Below, piece by piece: positions 16,925 through 25,716 of a stretch of 64,000 nt of DNA (position 1 is the stretch's first letter; every line of letters starts with the position of its first letter). The stretch lies in the NCBI GenBank assembly GCA_963829955.1, contig CAWHKS010000015.1, positions 62,001 to 126,000 on the forward strand, in the 5' to 3' direction. The DNA comes from DASTFY01 sp963829955. Its GTDB lineage: Bacteria > Actinomycetota > Acidimicrobiia > Acidimicrobiales > Ilumatobacteraceae. Under the pieces are notes generated by a model that searched no databases, was not told where the DNA came from, and was given only the letters and a program-made list of their open reading frames with translations. The position numbers and the translations under genes were made by a program.

Positions 16925-18175
16925 TCAGCCGGCCGTGACGGTGGCACGCGCGCCACGGGCCGACTCCGCCCACGACAGCCCGGCCTCGACGTTCACGTCG
17001 TGCGGCAGGCCCAGGACCCTCTCGGCGACGATGTTGCGCTGCACCTCGCCCGTGCCCCCACCGATGGTCAGGGCCTGGGAGAACAGGTAGCCGCTGTACC
17101 AGTTGCGGTCGTGCAGATCGGGCTCGGGCTTGTCGGGGCTGAGCGAGAGGTCCTCCTCGCCGCCGCGGCGGCCCCCCGCGGACCGGCCGAGCCCGTCGCC
17201 GCCGGTGAGCAGCGCCCACGGACCGGTCAGGTCCCTCGCCGCGGCCATGACGTGCTGGCCGTGCTCGTCGGCCAGGATCTTGCGCACGCTGGCCTCGGGG
17301 CCCGGCTGCTCCCCCTTCAGCCGCGCGGTCAGCGTCCGCAGGCGGATCAACTCCAGCACGGTGTGCTCGATGTAGAGGCCGGCCAGCCGCTGCCGGGCGA
17401 CGGGATCCGTCACCGGGCCGGCGGCCCGCACGGCGTCGAGCAGGTCGAGCGCGGTCGGCCCGGACCCCCACAGCACGCCGCCGGAGGACAGCGACACCCG
17501 CTCGTTGCCGAGCGTCACCTTGGCCAACCGCCACCCGTCGTTGACGTCGCCGACCACGTTGGCGGCCGGGATGCGTACGTCCGTGAAGAAGACCTCGTTG
17601 AAGCTGGGCACGCCGGTCATCGTCCGGATGGGCCGGATCTCGATGCCGGGCAGATCCATCGGGCAGACGAAGTAGGTGATGCCCTTGTGCTTCGCGACGT
17701 CCGGGTCCGTGCGGGCGATGAGGATGCCGAACTGCGCGAACTGAGCGCCGCTGGTCCAGATCTTCTGGCCGTTGACCACCCACTCCTCGCCGTCGCGCAC
17801 GGCCCGCGTGCCGAGACCGGCCAGATCGGACCCCGCGCCGGGCTCGCTGAAGAGCTGGCACCAGAACTCCTCGCCCGCCAGCATCGGCAGCAGGTAGCGC
17901 TCCTGCTGCTCAGGGGTGCCGGCGAACAGGATCGTGGGTCCGGCCCAGCCGATCCCGATGGGGTTGATCGGCCGGCGTACCCCGGCCCGGTGGAGCTCGT
18001 CGTCGATCACGAGCTGGCTGACGGGGTCCGCTCCCAGCCCGTAGGGCCGAGGCCAGTGGGGCACGACGTAGCCGCTCTCCGCCAGTTGGCGGGCGCTGGG
18101 TTTGGGGTGCCCGGCCAGCCAGGCCCGCACCTCGTGACGGCGGGGATCGTCCTCGGCGGGGAGCTCGAAGTCCAC
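16925..18175 (-). CDS. acyl-CoA dehydrogenase
   Basis: This 416-residue FAD enzyme oxidises acyl-CoA to enoyl-CoA. Recognisable parts are FWCQLFSEPGAGSDLAGLGTRAVRDG, the FAD/substrate contact EWVVNGQKIWTSGAQFA, the mid-domain beta barrel, and the C-terminal helices ending QALTIGGGTGEVQRNIVAERVLGLP. GTG 18175 follows TACGGT at 6 nt. It is divergent from the acyl-CoA ligase gene (18217), with only 41 nt between the starts, and forms an operon with the crotonase. Confidence 0.94.
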   Translation of the reverse strand: MDFELPAEDDPRRHEVRAWLAGHPKPSARQLAESGYVVPHWPRPYGLGADPVSQLVIDDELHRAGVRRPINPIGIGWAGPTILFAGTPEQQERYLLPMLAGEEFWCQLFSEPGAGSDLAGLGTRAVRDGEEWVVNGQKIWTSGAQFAQFGILIARTDPDVAKHKGITYFVCPMDLPGIEIRPIRTMTGVPSFNEVFFTDVRIPAANVVGDVNDGWRLAKVTLGNERVSLSSGGVLWGSGPTALDLLDAVRAAGPVTDPVARQRLAGLYIEHTVLELIRLRTLTARLKGEQPGPEASVRKILADEHGQHVMAAARDLTGPWALLTGGDGLGRSAGGRRGGEEDLSLSPDKPEPDLHDRNWYSGYLFSQALTIGGGTGEVQRNIVAERVLGLPHDVNVEAGLSWAESARGARATVTAG

Positions 18176-18181
18176 GGATCG

Positions 18182-18187
18182 ACCGTA
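18182..18187 (-). promoter_or_regulatory. -10 hexamer TACGGT for acyl-CoA dehydrogenase
   Basis: TACGGT on the minus strand ends 6 nt before GTG 18175. It is paired with a divergent TACCGT at 18204-18209, so each promoter's upstream region must overlap the other gene. Confidence 0.55.
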
Positions 18188-18203
18188 CCCGAGTGCCGCT
18201 GAG

Positions 18204-18209
18204 TACCGT
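18204..18209 (+). promoter_or_regulatory. -10 hexamer TACCGT for acyl-CoA ligase
   Basis: TACCGT ends 7 nt before GTG 18217 and decides that start over the in-frame GTG at 18193, which lies upstream of the hexamer. Confidence 0.55.
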
Positions 18210-18216
18210 CCGGTCC

Positions 18217-19848
18217 GTGCAGTCCGACGGCTGGAACTTCGCCGACGTGTGGGAGTGGGTGGCGGACCACTTCGGCGAGGCGACGGCCCAGCTCCACGCC
18301 GGCCAGCGGACGACCTGGGCCGAGATGGACCGGCGGGCCGACGGTATCGCGGTGACCCTGCTCGCCGCCGGCGCGCAGCACCAGGACAAGGTGGCCCACT
18401 ACCTCTACAACGCGCCCGCCTACCTCGAATCGATGTTCGGGCTCTACAAGGCGGCGCTCGTGCCGGTCAACACCAACTACCGGTACGGCGATGAGGAGCT
18501 GGTGTACCTCTGGACCAACGCCGACGCCGTTGCCGTCATCTTCCACGCGTCGCTCACCGAGCGGGTGGAGCGCGTGCGCGACCGCGTGCCGGACGTCCGT
18601 ACGTGGCTCCACGTCGCCGACGCCAGCGGCGTTCCGTGCCCCGATTGGGCGATCGACTACGAAGATGCGGCGACCTCGGCCACCACGCGCACGGTGGCGC
18701 CGTGGGGCCGCAGCGGCGACGACCTCTACATCCTCTACACGGGCGGGACGACCGGTATGCCCAAGGGGGTTATGTGGCGCCAGGACGACGTCATCGCCAG
18801 CCTCGACGCCACGTCGCGCCATCCCCTGCCGGCCGAATCGTCGGGAGCGGCGCTGGCCGAGCGGCTCACGCGGCCCGGGCCGCTGAACCTCCCGGCCGCA
18901 CCCCTCATGCACGGCACCGGCGCGTTCAACGCCATGTGGAACCTGACGATCGCCGGATCGGTCGTCACGCTCGCGTCCCGCACGTTCGACGTGGTCGAGC
19001 TGCTCGACACCTGCCAGCGCGACCAGGTGAAGTCCATGTCGATCGTGGGCGACGCGTTCGCCCGCCCGATCCTCCGCGCGCTCGATGCCGAGCCGGACCG
19101 CTGGGACATCTCGGCCCTGCGGGTGATCGTGTCGTCCGGCGTCATGTGGAGCGCCGAGAACAAGGCCGGCCTCCTCCGTCACAACCCCCGGCTCATCATG
19201 ATCGACTCGCTGGGCTCGTCCGAGGCCATCAGCATGGCCAACGCCACCACGACCGCCGGCGGCACCGCCCCGACGGCGCGCTTCCGCCTCGGACCCAACA
19301 CCCGCGTGCTGACGGAGGACGGCCGGGATGCCGCACCCGGGTCCGGCGAGCGGGGACGGGTGGCGCTCCGGGGCCGCACGCCGGTCGGCTACTACAAGGA
19401 CCCCGAGAAATCGGCGGCCACGTTCACCGTCGTCGACGGCGTGCGCTACTCGATCCCCGGTGACTGGGCGGAGGTGGCCGAGGACGGCGCCGTCGTCCTG
19501 CTCGGCCGGGGCAGTCAGGTGATCAATACAGGGGGCGAGAAGGTCCACCCCGAGGAGGTCGAGGAGGTGCTCAAGCAGCACCCGGCGATCGCCGATGCCG
19601 CGGTGGTCGGCGTGCCCGACGAGCGCTTCGGGGAGGCCATCGTGGCCCTCGTCGAGATCCTGCCCGGCCAGCAGGTCGACGCCGCCGAGGTCATCTCCCA
19701 CGTCAAGACCCACCTGGCTTCCTACAAGGCGCCCAAGCGGGTGCTGGAGGTCGCCAGCGTCGGAAGGGCCGCCAACGGCAAGCTGGACTATCGCAGCCTC
19801 AAGGCCCAAGCCGAAGCGCAGACGGGATCGACGCCGGCCGGGGGGTGA
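18217..19848 (+). CDS. AMP-dependent acyl-CoA synthetase (FadD-like)
   Basis: This 543-residue adenylate-forming enzyme activates a carboxylic acid to its CoA thioester. The P-loop-like motif ILYTGGTTGMPKGVMWRQDD is intact. The adenylation core (DSLGSSEAI, NTRVLTEDGRD) and the C-terminal hinge with catalytic Lys region (GRGSQVINTGGEKVHPEEVE, YKAPKRVLEV) are complete. The MWRQDD variant resembles the FadD3-type and medium/long-chain ligases of actinobacteria. Start GTG 18217 (VQSDGWNFADVWE) matches family N-termini. Divergent dehydrogenase and crotonase genes suggest a shared acyl-CoA degradation pathway. Confidence 0.94.
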   Translation: MQSDGWNFADVWEWVADHFGEATAQLHAGQRTTWAEMDRRADGIAVTLLAAGAQHQDKVAHYLYNAPAYLESMFGLYKAALVPVNTNYRYGDEELVYLWTNADAVAVIFHASLTERVERVRDRVPDVRTWLHVADASGVPCPDWAIDYEDAATSATTRTVAPWGRSGDDLYILYTGGTTGMPKGVMWRQDDVIASLDATSRHPLPAESSGAALAERLTRPGPLNLPAAPLMHGTGAFNAMWNLTIAGSVVTLASRTFDVVELLDTCQRDQVKSMSIVGDAFARPILRALDAEPDRWDISALRVIVSSGVMWSAENKAGLLRHNPRLIMIDSLGSSEAISMANATTTAGGTAPTARFRLGPNTRVLTEDGRDAAPGSGERGRVALRGRTPVGYYKDPEKSAATFTVVDGVRYSIPGDWAEVAEDGAVVLLGRGSQVINTGGEKVHPEEVEEVLKQHPAIADAAVVGVPDERFGEAIVALVEILPGQQVDAAEVISHVKTHLASYKAPKRVLEVASVGRAANGKLDYRSLKAQAEAQTGSTPAGG

Positions 19849-19952
19849 TGCCGGAACCGGCGCACCAGCACTAGCGTTCTCGCGGCAGCGCCCCGCCGAC
19901 ATGCGCACACCGCCGTCAGGCGGCATCGTCCAGAGCCCTCAGGAGGCACACC

Positions 19953-20780
19953 GTGGCGAACCCCATCCTCAGCGACCAGGTCTTCGAGAAGGCCACCGCA
20001 GCGGCCAGTGGCGCCGACGCCGCACTCCCCCCGCCCGCACCCGGCACGCAGGCCGCTCCCATGAGCGACGGCCCGATCTCGCCGTACCGCTCCTACCAGC
20101 CGATGACCCTGGACGGCACCATCGCCGCCACCGGCATCCTGTTCGTGCTTCTCCTCGCTGCCGCGGTCTGGGGCTGGAACCAGGTCGACGTCACCGACGG
20201 AGAGGTCACCGGCTTCCCGACCTGGAGCCTCATCGCGGTGCTCGTCGGGTTCGGCTGCGTGCTGTTCGCCTCGTTCAAGCCGACCCGGGCCAAGTTCCTG
20301 GCTCCGATCTACGCAGTCGCCCAGGGCGTGTTCGTCGGTGCCATTTCCGCCGCCTACAACGCGCAGTGGGACGGCATCGTGGTGCAGGCCGTCGGCGCCA
20401 CCCTCGGCGTGTTCCTCGTCATGCTGTTCCTCTATCGGGCCCGCATCGTCAAGGTGACGGACAAGTTCCGCAGCGTGGTCATCGGCGCCACGGCCGGCCT
20501 CGCCGTCTTCTACCTCGTCGCCATCGTGCTGAGCCTGTTCGGGATGAACATCTCGTTCCTGTCGGCCAGTGACAACAGCCTGTTGGGCATCGGCTTCAGC
20601 GTGCTGGCGGCCGGGCTGGCGTCGCTGAACCTCCTGCTCGACTTCGACCTCATCGAGCGGGGCGTGCGGGGCGCGGCCCCGAAGTACATGGAGTGGTTCG
20701 CGGCGCTCGGTCTGGTCGTCACCCTGGTCTGGCTGTACCTCGAGCTGCTGCGCCTGCTGGGCCGGCTGCGGGGCAACTGA
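19953..20780 (+). CDS. Bax inhibitor-1/YccA family membrane protein
   Basis: This 275-residue protein has about seven membrane helices after an Ala/Pro-rich soluble N-terminus (SPYRSYQPMTLDGTIAATG is the lead-in). Segments such as FLAPIYAVAQGVFVGAISAAYN and a conserved acidic region near the end (DFDLIERGVRGAAPKYMEWFAA) are typical of the actinobacterial BI-1 branch. GTG 19953 has AGGAGG at 19941-19946, and a TAGCGT hexamer lies at 19872-19877. Related proteins are pH-sensitive calcium leak channels; the function here is not known. Confidence 0.92.
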   Translation: MANPILSDQVFEKATAAASGADAALPPPAPGTQAAPMSDGPISPYRSYQPMTLDGTIAATGILFVLLLAAAVWGWNQVDVTDGEVTGFPTWSLIAVLVGFGCVLFASFKPTRAKFLAPIYAVAQGVFVGAISAAYNAQWDGIVVQAVGATLGVFLVMLFLYRARIVKVTDKFRSVVIGATAGLAVFYLVAIVLSLFGMNISFLSASDNSLLGIGFSVLAAGLASLNLLLDFDLIERGVRGAAPKYMEWFAALGLVVTLVWLYLELLRLLGRLRGN

Positions 20781-20834
20781 TCGCCAGCCCGCTCGCCGGG
20801 GCCGGCCGGCGGTGGCAGTAGCCTTTTCAAGGTC

Positions 20835-22037
20835 ATGCGCCGTCTCCCCTCCCCCCGTGCCGCTCGCCTCGGCGACCGCTCGTGGCTGGCGGGCGCCGCG
20901 GCGCTGGCGCTGATCGGCGGCGGCGTCGCCAGCCAGACCGACGGCCCTCCTGACCAGGGACGGAGCGAGGGCAAGGGGACGGGAGGCGACGCCCAGGTGG
21001 TGTGCGAGCCCACTGACTCGTCCTCGACGACCAGTTCCACCACCACGACGACCACGACCACGACCGCTCCGGACACGACCGTGGCCGATCCGTGCGCTCC
21101 CGACGGCAGCACCACGACGGTCCCCGGGCTCGACAGCACCCCCACCACGACCACACCGGGTGGTCCAGGGACCACCGCGGCCACTCCCCGCAGCACGACC
21201 TCCGTCGCCGCCGAGACGACGACGAGCGCCGACCCGACCGCGGCCGACTCGACGAGCACGTCGACCACGACGCTGCCCGCTCCGCCCAAGACCGAGACCG
21301 ACGTGGCGGCGCCCGAGCTCCCGCCGGTCCCGCCCGAGGACTGGCCGGTCCGCCTCCTCTCCTTCCCGGTCGCCGGGCCCGTGACCTACTACGACGACTG
21401 GGGTGCCTGCCGCGGCGGTGACGGCTGCCCGCGGCGTCACATCGGCAACGACATCATCGGCCGGCGCCTGCAGCCGCTGGTTGCCGCGGCCGACGGCGTC
21501 GTCTCCCACCTCGTGCAGGACCACCCGACGGCCGGTTGGGGCCTCGTCATCGAGGATGCCGAGGGGTGGGACTACCGCTACTACCACGTCAACAACGACG
21601 CGCCGGGCACGGACGACGGGACCGATCCGCCCGAGTGGCGGCTGGCCCCCGGGATCGTCGAGGGCGCCACTGTGACGGCCGGGCAGGTCGTCGCCTACAT
21701 GGGTGACAGCGGCAACAGCGAGATGTCCGTGCCGCACCTCCACTTCGAGCTCCACCGGCCCGACGGCAGCCCGATCGATCCATACCGCAGCCTCCGCTTC
21801 AGCGAGTGGACGGCCCGTTGCTCGGTCGCCGCCCCGGGCGTGCAGACGGCCCAGGCGCTCATGCCGCCGGTGAACACCGCGCTGGCCGACGCCACCGTCG
21901 CCACCTCGACCGGACGGGGCCAGTTCCTCCTCAGCCTGGACGGCACGGTCCTCGCGCTCGGCGACGCCGACTCGGTCGGCTGGAGCCGCCACATCGCCGA
22001 CGACCCTGCCTGCCCGGCGCCCGAAACCGCCCCCTGA
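20835..22037 (+). CDS. secreted M23 (LytM) family peptidase with Thr/Ser-rich linker
   Basis: This 400-residue protein has an N-terminal hydrophobic segment (SWLAGAAALALIGGGVAS), then a ~110-residue Thr/Ser/Pro-rich linker (about 21020-21290), then a LytM-like domain. Zinc ligands appear in RRHIGNDI (HxxxD) and PHLHFEL (HxH). Such enzymes cut peptidoglycan cross-bridges or act as regulators; here the zinc ligands look complete. TAGCCT ends 10 nt before ATG 20835. The C-terminal ~70 residues after the domain are not recognised. Confidence 0.9.
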   Translation: MRRLPSPRAARLGDRSWLAGAAALALIGGGVASQTDGPPDQGRSEGKGTGGDAQVVCEPTDSSSTTSSTTTTTTTTTAPDTTVADPCAPDGSTTTVPGLDSTPTTTTPGGPGTTAATPRSTTSVAAETTTSADPTAADSTSTSTTTLPAPPKTETDVAAPELPPVPPEDWPVRLLSFPVAGPVTYYDDWGACRGGDGCPRRHIGNDIIGRRLQPLVAAADGVVSHLVQDHPTAGWGLVIEDAEGWDYRYYHVNNDAPGTDDGTDPPEWRLAPGIVEGATVTAGQVVAYMGDSGNSEMSVPHLHFELHRPDGSPIDPYRSLRFSEWTARCSVAAPGVQTAQALMPPVNTALADATVATSTGRGQFLLSLDGTVLALGDADSVGWSRHIADDPACPAPETAP

Positions 22038-22038
22038 G

Positions 22039-23157
22039 TTGGAAGTCGACGAGCTGCGCCTGGAGGCGCGCGCGTGGCTCGCCGCCCACGCGAACGAGGC
22101 GCCCCGCGACTACGGCGCCATCTGCCCGCCCGAACTGGTCGACGCCGCAAGGGCGTGGCAGCGGCGCCTGGCCGAGGCCGGGTGGGCCGGGCTGCACTGG
22201 CCGGTGGAGGACGGCGGCCGCGGGCTGACGATCGAGCACACCGCGGCCTGGATCGAGGAGTGCGCCACCGTGGGTGTTCCCGCGGTCCTCAACATGGTCG
22301 GTCTCGTGTTGGCCGGCGGCAGCATCCTGCGCTTCGGCACGACGGAGCAGCGGCAGCGCCACCTGCGTCCGACCCTGTGGGGCGAGCAGGTGTGGTGCCA
22401 GCTGTTCTCGGAGCCCGGCGCCGGCAGCGACCTGGCGTCACTCTCGACTCGCGCCCAACAGGACGGCGACCGTTTCATCGTCAACGGCCAGAAGGTGTGG
22501 TGCTCGGGCGGGCGGGTCAGCGACTGGGGCATCCTCATGGCCCGGACCGATCCCGACGCGCCGTGCCACCAGGGCATCTCGTTCTTCCTGCTCGACATGC
22601 GGACCGCCGGGATCGAGGTGCGCCCGCTCCGCCAGATGACGGGCGACGCCGAGTTCGACGAGGTGTTCCTCACCGACGTAGCTGTCCCGACGACGAATCT
22701 GGTCGGCCCTCTCCACGGTGGGTGGGGCGTCGGCATGGCGGTGCTGACGAACGAACGCGGGCACATCGGCGCCTCGGTCATCTCGCTCGAACGGCGGCTG
22801 GCAGGGATGGCCGGCGAGGCCGCCGCCATCGACGGGGCCGGAGGCGCGGTGGAGCGCGACCGGATGACCGCGTTGCTGGCGCGAGGGCGCGCCGCGATCG
22901 CGCTCGGCCGCCGGCAAGGCCCCGAGGCCTCCGTCGCCGGCTCCCTGATGAAGCTGGCGATCACCGATCTGTTCTACGACGTCGCCATGCAGCGAGCGGA
23001 CCTCGCCGGCGCACAGAGCCTGCTCGACGGCCCCGAAGTCGAGGGCGTGCTCTCCGCTCCTGCCGGCCGCATCGCCGGCGGGACCAGTCAGATCCAGCGC
23101 ACGATCATCGGCGAGCGGCTGCTGGGCCTGCCCCGCGAGCCTCCGCCGGCGGGCTGA
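22039..23157 (+). CDS. acyl-CoA dehydrogenase
   Basis: This 372-residue flavoprotein of the acyl-CoA dehydrogenase family has WCQLFSEPGAGSDLASLSTRAQQDG, RFIVNGQKVWCSGGRV and the C-terminal QIQRTIIGERLLGLP. The best start is TTG 22039, just after the M23 stop at 22035-22037; no good ribosome site is visible, so coupled translation is likely. It lacks its own electron-transfer partner nearby. The family is clear, the substrate unknown. Confidence 0.9.
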   Translation: MEVDELRLEARAWLAAHANEAPRDYGAICPPELVDAARAWQRRLAEAGWAGLHWPVEDGGRGLTIEHTAAWIEECATVGVPAVLNMVGLVLAGGSILRFGTTEQRQRHLRPTLWGEQVWCQLFSEPGAGSDLASLSTRAQQDGDRFIVNGQKVWCSGGRVSDWGILMARTDPDAPCHQGISFFLLDMRTAGIEVRPLRQMTGDAEFDEVFLTDVAVPTTNLVGPLHGGWGVGMAVLTNERGHIGASVISLERRLAGMAGEAAAIDGAGGAVERDRMTALLARGRAAIALGRRQGPEASVAGSLMKLAITDLFYDVAMQRADLAGAQSLLDGPEVEGVLSAPAGRIAGGTSQIQRTIIGERLLGLPREPPPAG

Positions 23158-23167
23158 CGACCGTCGG

Positions 23168-23173
23168 TACGAT
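23168..23173 (+). promoter_or_regulatory. -10 hexamer TACGAT, leaderless
   Basis: TACGAT ends 7 nt before ATG 23181. Confidence 0.55.
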
Positions 23174-23180
23174 CCCGCGC

Positions 23181-23450
23181 ATGACTCACGAGTTCCGGGA
23201 CGGCGACGGCGATGGCGCGATGCCCGAGCACCGCCATGGGTTCCCGACCCGCCTCGTGGCCCTCGTCGTCATCGCCATCGTGTGCGCGCTCTTCATCTCC
23301 CAGAACCGCGAGCGCGTCAACGTCGACTTCATCATCTTCGACCGCGATGCCCGCACGTGGGTGGTCATCATCGTGTCGATGGCGCTCGGCGCTCTCCTGG
23401 CCGAGTTCATCCGCCTGGCTCTCAAGCGGCGGCGCAGGCCCGCCGAGTAG
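23181..23450 (+). CDS. LapA-domain (DUF1049) small membrane protein
   Basis: This 89-residue protein has an acidic N-terminus, then two helices (TRLVALVVIAIVCALFISQN and WVVIIVSMALGALLAEFIRLAL) separated by the typical NRERVNVDFIIFD hairpin, and an Arg-rich tail (KRRRRP). This is the LapA/DUF1049 layout. ATG 23181 follows a TACGAT hexamer at 7 nt and begins 23 nt after the dehydrogenase stop. Confidence 0.88.
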   Translation: MTHEFRDGDGDGAMPEHRHGFPTRLVALVVIAIVCALFISQNRERVNVDFIIFDRDARTWVVIIVSMALGALLAEFIRLALKRRRRPAE

Positions 23451-23468
23451 GCCAGTCCCTCGGAGTAA

Positions 23469-23858
23469 TCACCCCATCTTGCGGGCCACGGGGCTGCCGT
23501 GGTGGGCGACGATGACCCAGCGGTCGTCCTGTTGCTCGAACACGTTGAGCGCGGCCACAGTGCCACCGAAGCCGTCGTCGGCGAGCAGGTTCTCCGTGCA
23601 GGCCACCCACGCCACCGAGCCGCAGACCCTCACGAGCTCATCGGCCACGATGAACTGCAAGCGCTCGCCGTTGGAGAGCAACGCCGCCCATGACGCGCCG
23701 ACCTTCCCCCACCCGTGCAACGTCGGCCAGCCCGGATGAGTGCAGGCGACGTCGTCGCCGTGGTCCCACAGGTCCGCCATGGCGTCGAGATCGCGCTCTT
23801 CGAACGCCAAGTAGAAGGCGAGGTTGGCAGCCAACACGTCCCCGGTCTGCTCAACCAC
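23469..23858 (-). CDS. SnoaL-like (NTF2-fold) protein
   Basis: This 129-residue single-domain protein reads as an NTF2/SnoaL_3 fold: AANLAFYLAFEERDLDAMADLW, ACTHPGW and RLQFIVADELVRVCGSVAWVACTEN, then a C-terminal strand DRWVIVAHHGS. Family members are often called ketosteroid-isomerase-like, but catalytic function is not implied. GTG 23858 follows TAGCCT (minus strand) by 8 nt. It converges with the LapA gene. Confidence 0.85.
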   Translation of the reverse strand: MVEQTGDVLAANLAFYLAFEERDLDAMADLWDHGDDVACTHPGWPTLHGWGKVGASWAALLSNGERLQFIVADELVRVCGSVAWVACTENLLADDGFGGTVAALNVFEQQDDRWVIVAHHGSPVARKMG

Positions 23859-23866
23859 GGAACTCC

Positions 23867-23872
23867 AGGCTA
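23867..23872 (-). promoter_or_regulatory. -10 hexamer TAGCCT, leaderless
   Basis: TAGCCT on the minus strand ends 8 nt before GTG 23858. Confidence 0.45.
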
Positions 23873-23919
23873 GGGCCGCGATCTGGCGCGTCCACCGTGT
23901 CGCCGACGATCATCGGGCG

Positions 23920-24795
23920 ATGGATCCCGACATCTTGCGCGTGACCTCGGCCGACGGGGTCGGTCTCGTCGTCCATGATCTGGGAGGCGGGGGCCGGCCG
24001 CTGTTGCTCTCCCACGCCACGGGGTTCCACGGCTGTGTCCTCGCTCCCCTGGCGGGCGAGCTGGCAGATGAGTTCCACTCCTGGTCGCTGGACTACCGCG
24101 GCCACGGCGACTCCGACGATCCGCCGACCGACATCGGCGACTGGAGCCGATTCGGTGACGACGCCGTCGCCGCCGCCGAGGCCCTCGAACTCGAGGGAGC
24201 CCTCGGGTTCGGCCACTCGATGGGCGGGGCCGCCCTGCTGATGGCCGAGCTGGCTCGGCCGGGCACGTTCGCCGGCCTGGTGCTGTTCGAGCCCATCGCC
24301 TTCCCGCGCGATCCGGATCGGGCTGTGGACGGTCCGACGCCCATGGTCGAAGCGGCGCGGCGCCGGCGCACGGTCTTCGCCGACCGTGACGAGGCCTTCG
24401 ACAACTACGCCGGCAAGCCTCCGCTGGACCTCCTCACACCCGCCGCGCTGCGGGCCTATGTCGACCACGGCTTCGTGGACCGCCCGGACGGCACCGTCGA
24501 GCTCAAGTGCAACCCGGAACACGAGGCGCGCATCTTCGAGGGCGGCGCCGAGCAGGACCTGTTCGACCGCCTGGGTGGCGTGGCGTGTCCGGTCCTGGTG
24601 CTGACCGGCCGATTCGAGGGCAACCCTCCGGGTGAGCTCGGCCCGGTCGTGGCCGACGCACTTCCCCACGGGCAGGCCCTCACGCTGCCGCAGCTCTCGC
24701 ACTTCGGCCCCATGGAGGACCCGGCCGCTGTGGCCGCCGAGATCCGGGCCTTCGCCGGGGCGCGGCCAGCCGGTGCCCGTCCCCCAACGCTGTAG
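23920..24795 (+). CDS. alpha/beta hydrolase
   Basis: This 291-residue hydrolase has the nucleophile elbow GFGHSMGG (Ser in GHSMG), an oxyanion lead-in LLLSHATGFHG, the HGDSDDP loop after strand 4, and a C-terminal His in LPQLSHFGPMED. The fold and triad are clear; the substrate is not. ATG 23920 (MDPDILRV) is preferred to the longer frame, which would overlap the divergent SnoaL gene. Confidence 0.92.
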   Translation: MDPDILRVTSADGVGLVVHDLGGGGRPLLLSHATGFHGCVLAPLAGELADEFHSWSLDYRGHGDSDDPPTDIGDWSRFGDDAVAAAEALELEGALGFGHSMGGAALLMAELARPGTFAGLVLFEPIAFPRDPDRAVDGPTPMVEAARRRRTVFADRDEAFDNYAGKPPLDLLTPAALRAYVDHGFVDRPDGTVELKCNPEHEARIFEGGAEQDLFDRLGGVACPVLVLTGRFEGNPPGELGPVVADALPHGQALTLPQLSHFGPMEDPAAVAAEIRAFAGARPAGARPPTL

Positions 24796-24806
24796 CACCC
24801 CGGGCG

Positions 24807-24812
24807 TACCAT
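24807..24812 (+). promoter_or_regulatory. -10 hexamer TACCAT, leaderless
   Basis: TACCAT ends 7 nt before ATG 24820. Confidence 0.55.
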
Positions 24813-24819
24813 CGCCTCC

Positions 24820-25716
24820 ATGACCTACCCGGTGCCGACCAGCCTCTCGCCGTCCCGGGTCGAGTCGTTCACGAGCTGCCCTCTGGCGTTCCGCTTCTCC
24901 AGCATCGAGAAGCTACCGGAGCCGCCCAGCCCGCACGCGGTGAAGGGCACCCTCGTCCACCGCGCGCTGGAGGTACTCCTCGGCCTCGCGCCGCAGGAGC
25001 GCACGCCCGCCGCGGCCCACGCCTGCGTCGAGCAGGCCGCGGTGGAATTGCGGGAGCACGAGGACCCCGCCGAGCGGGAGCTGGCCATGCTCGAGCTGTC
25101 GGAGGAGGAGCTGGCGGTCTTCGTCGCCGACGCCCACACCCTGATGGACTCGTACCTCACCCTGGAGGACCCGAAGGCCATCGCCCCCAGCGGCCTGGAG
25201 CTGCGCCTGGAGGCACAGGTCGGCGGGCTGCTGATGCGGGGCATCATCGACCGCTTGGAGGAGGACGAGGACGGCCAGCTCGTCGTCACCGACTACAAGA
25301 CGGGCCGGGCCCCGAGCATCCACTACGAGCAGCACCGTCTCGGTGGGGTGCACTTCTACGCCTTCTTGTGCGAGCAGGCGCTGGGCCGGCGCCCCGTCGT
25401 CATCCGCCTCATGTACCTGCGCGACGCCACCATCATCGAGGCCCGACCCACCGAGCGCTCGGCCCGGTTCCTCCCCAAGCGGACGGAGGCCGTGTGGCGG
25501 GCCATCAGCCGGGCGTGCGAGACCGGGGAGTTCAAGCCCCGGCCCAGCCGCCTGTGCCCTTCGTGTGCGTTCCAGGAGTGGTGCCCGGCCTTCGGCGGCG
25601 ACCCCGACCGGGCGGCGTTCGAGGCTCCCGTGCGCTACGGCCGGGGTCCGGTGCAGCTCCCGCTCGACGTCCCCGCTGCCCCGCCGGGCTCTGCCGATCC
25701 CGCCCTGTCCGCGTGA
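24820..25716 (+). CDS. RecB-family PD-(D/E)XK exonuclease with Cys cluster
   Basis: This 298-residue protein starts LSPSRVESFTSCPLAFRFSSIEKLPEP, the usual entry of AddB/RecB/Cas4-like nucleases. The active site is GIIDRLEED ... LVVTDYKTGR (Asp, then D-Y-K). Cysteines at SCPLAF and CPSCAFQEWC could bind a 4Fe-4S cluster as in AddB and Cas4. No cas genes or repeat arrays are nearby, so it is a stand-alone repair-type exonuclease of the kind common in actinobacteria. It overlaps the PAP2 gene by 4 nt. Confidence 0.9.
   Translation: MTYPVPTSLSPSRVESFTSCPLAFRFSSIEKLPEPPSPHAVKGTLVHRALEVLLGLAPQERTPAAAHACVEQAAVELREHEDPAERELAMLELSEEELAVFVADAHTLMDSYLTLEDPKAIAPSGLELRLEAQVGGLLMRGIIDRLEEDEDGQLVVTDYKTGRAPSIHYEQHRLGGVHFYAFLCEQALGRRPVVIRLMYLRDATIIEARPTERSARFLPKRTEAVWRAISRACETGEFKPRPSRLCPSCAFQEWCPAFGGDPDRAAFEAPVRYGRGPVQLPLDVPAAPPGSADPALSA

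Noticed and set aside
21020..21290. A tandem DNA repeat in the M23 peptidase gene
   Set aside because: The ACC/ACG triplet richness simply encodes a Thr/Ser/Pro linker and has no fixed longer period.
24820..25716. A cas4 gene of a CRISPR locus
   Set aside because: No other cas genes and no regularly spaced repeats were found; stand-alone RecB-like nucleases of this type are common in actinobacteria.
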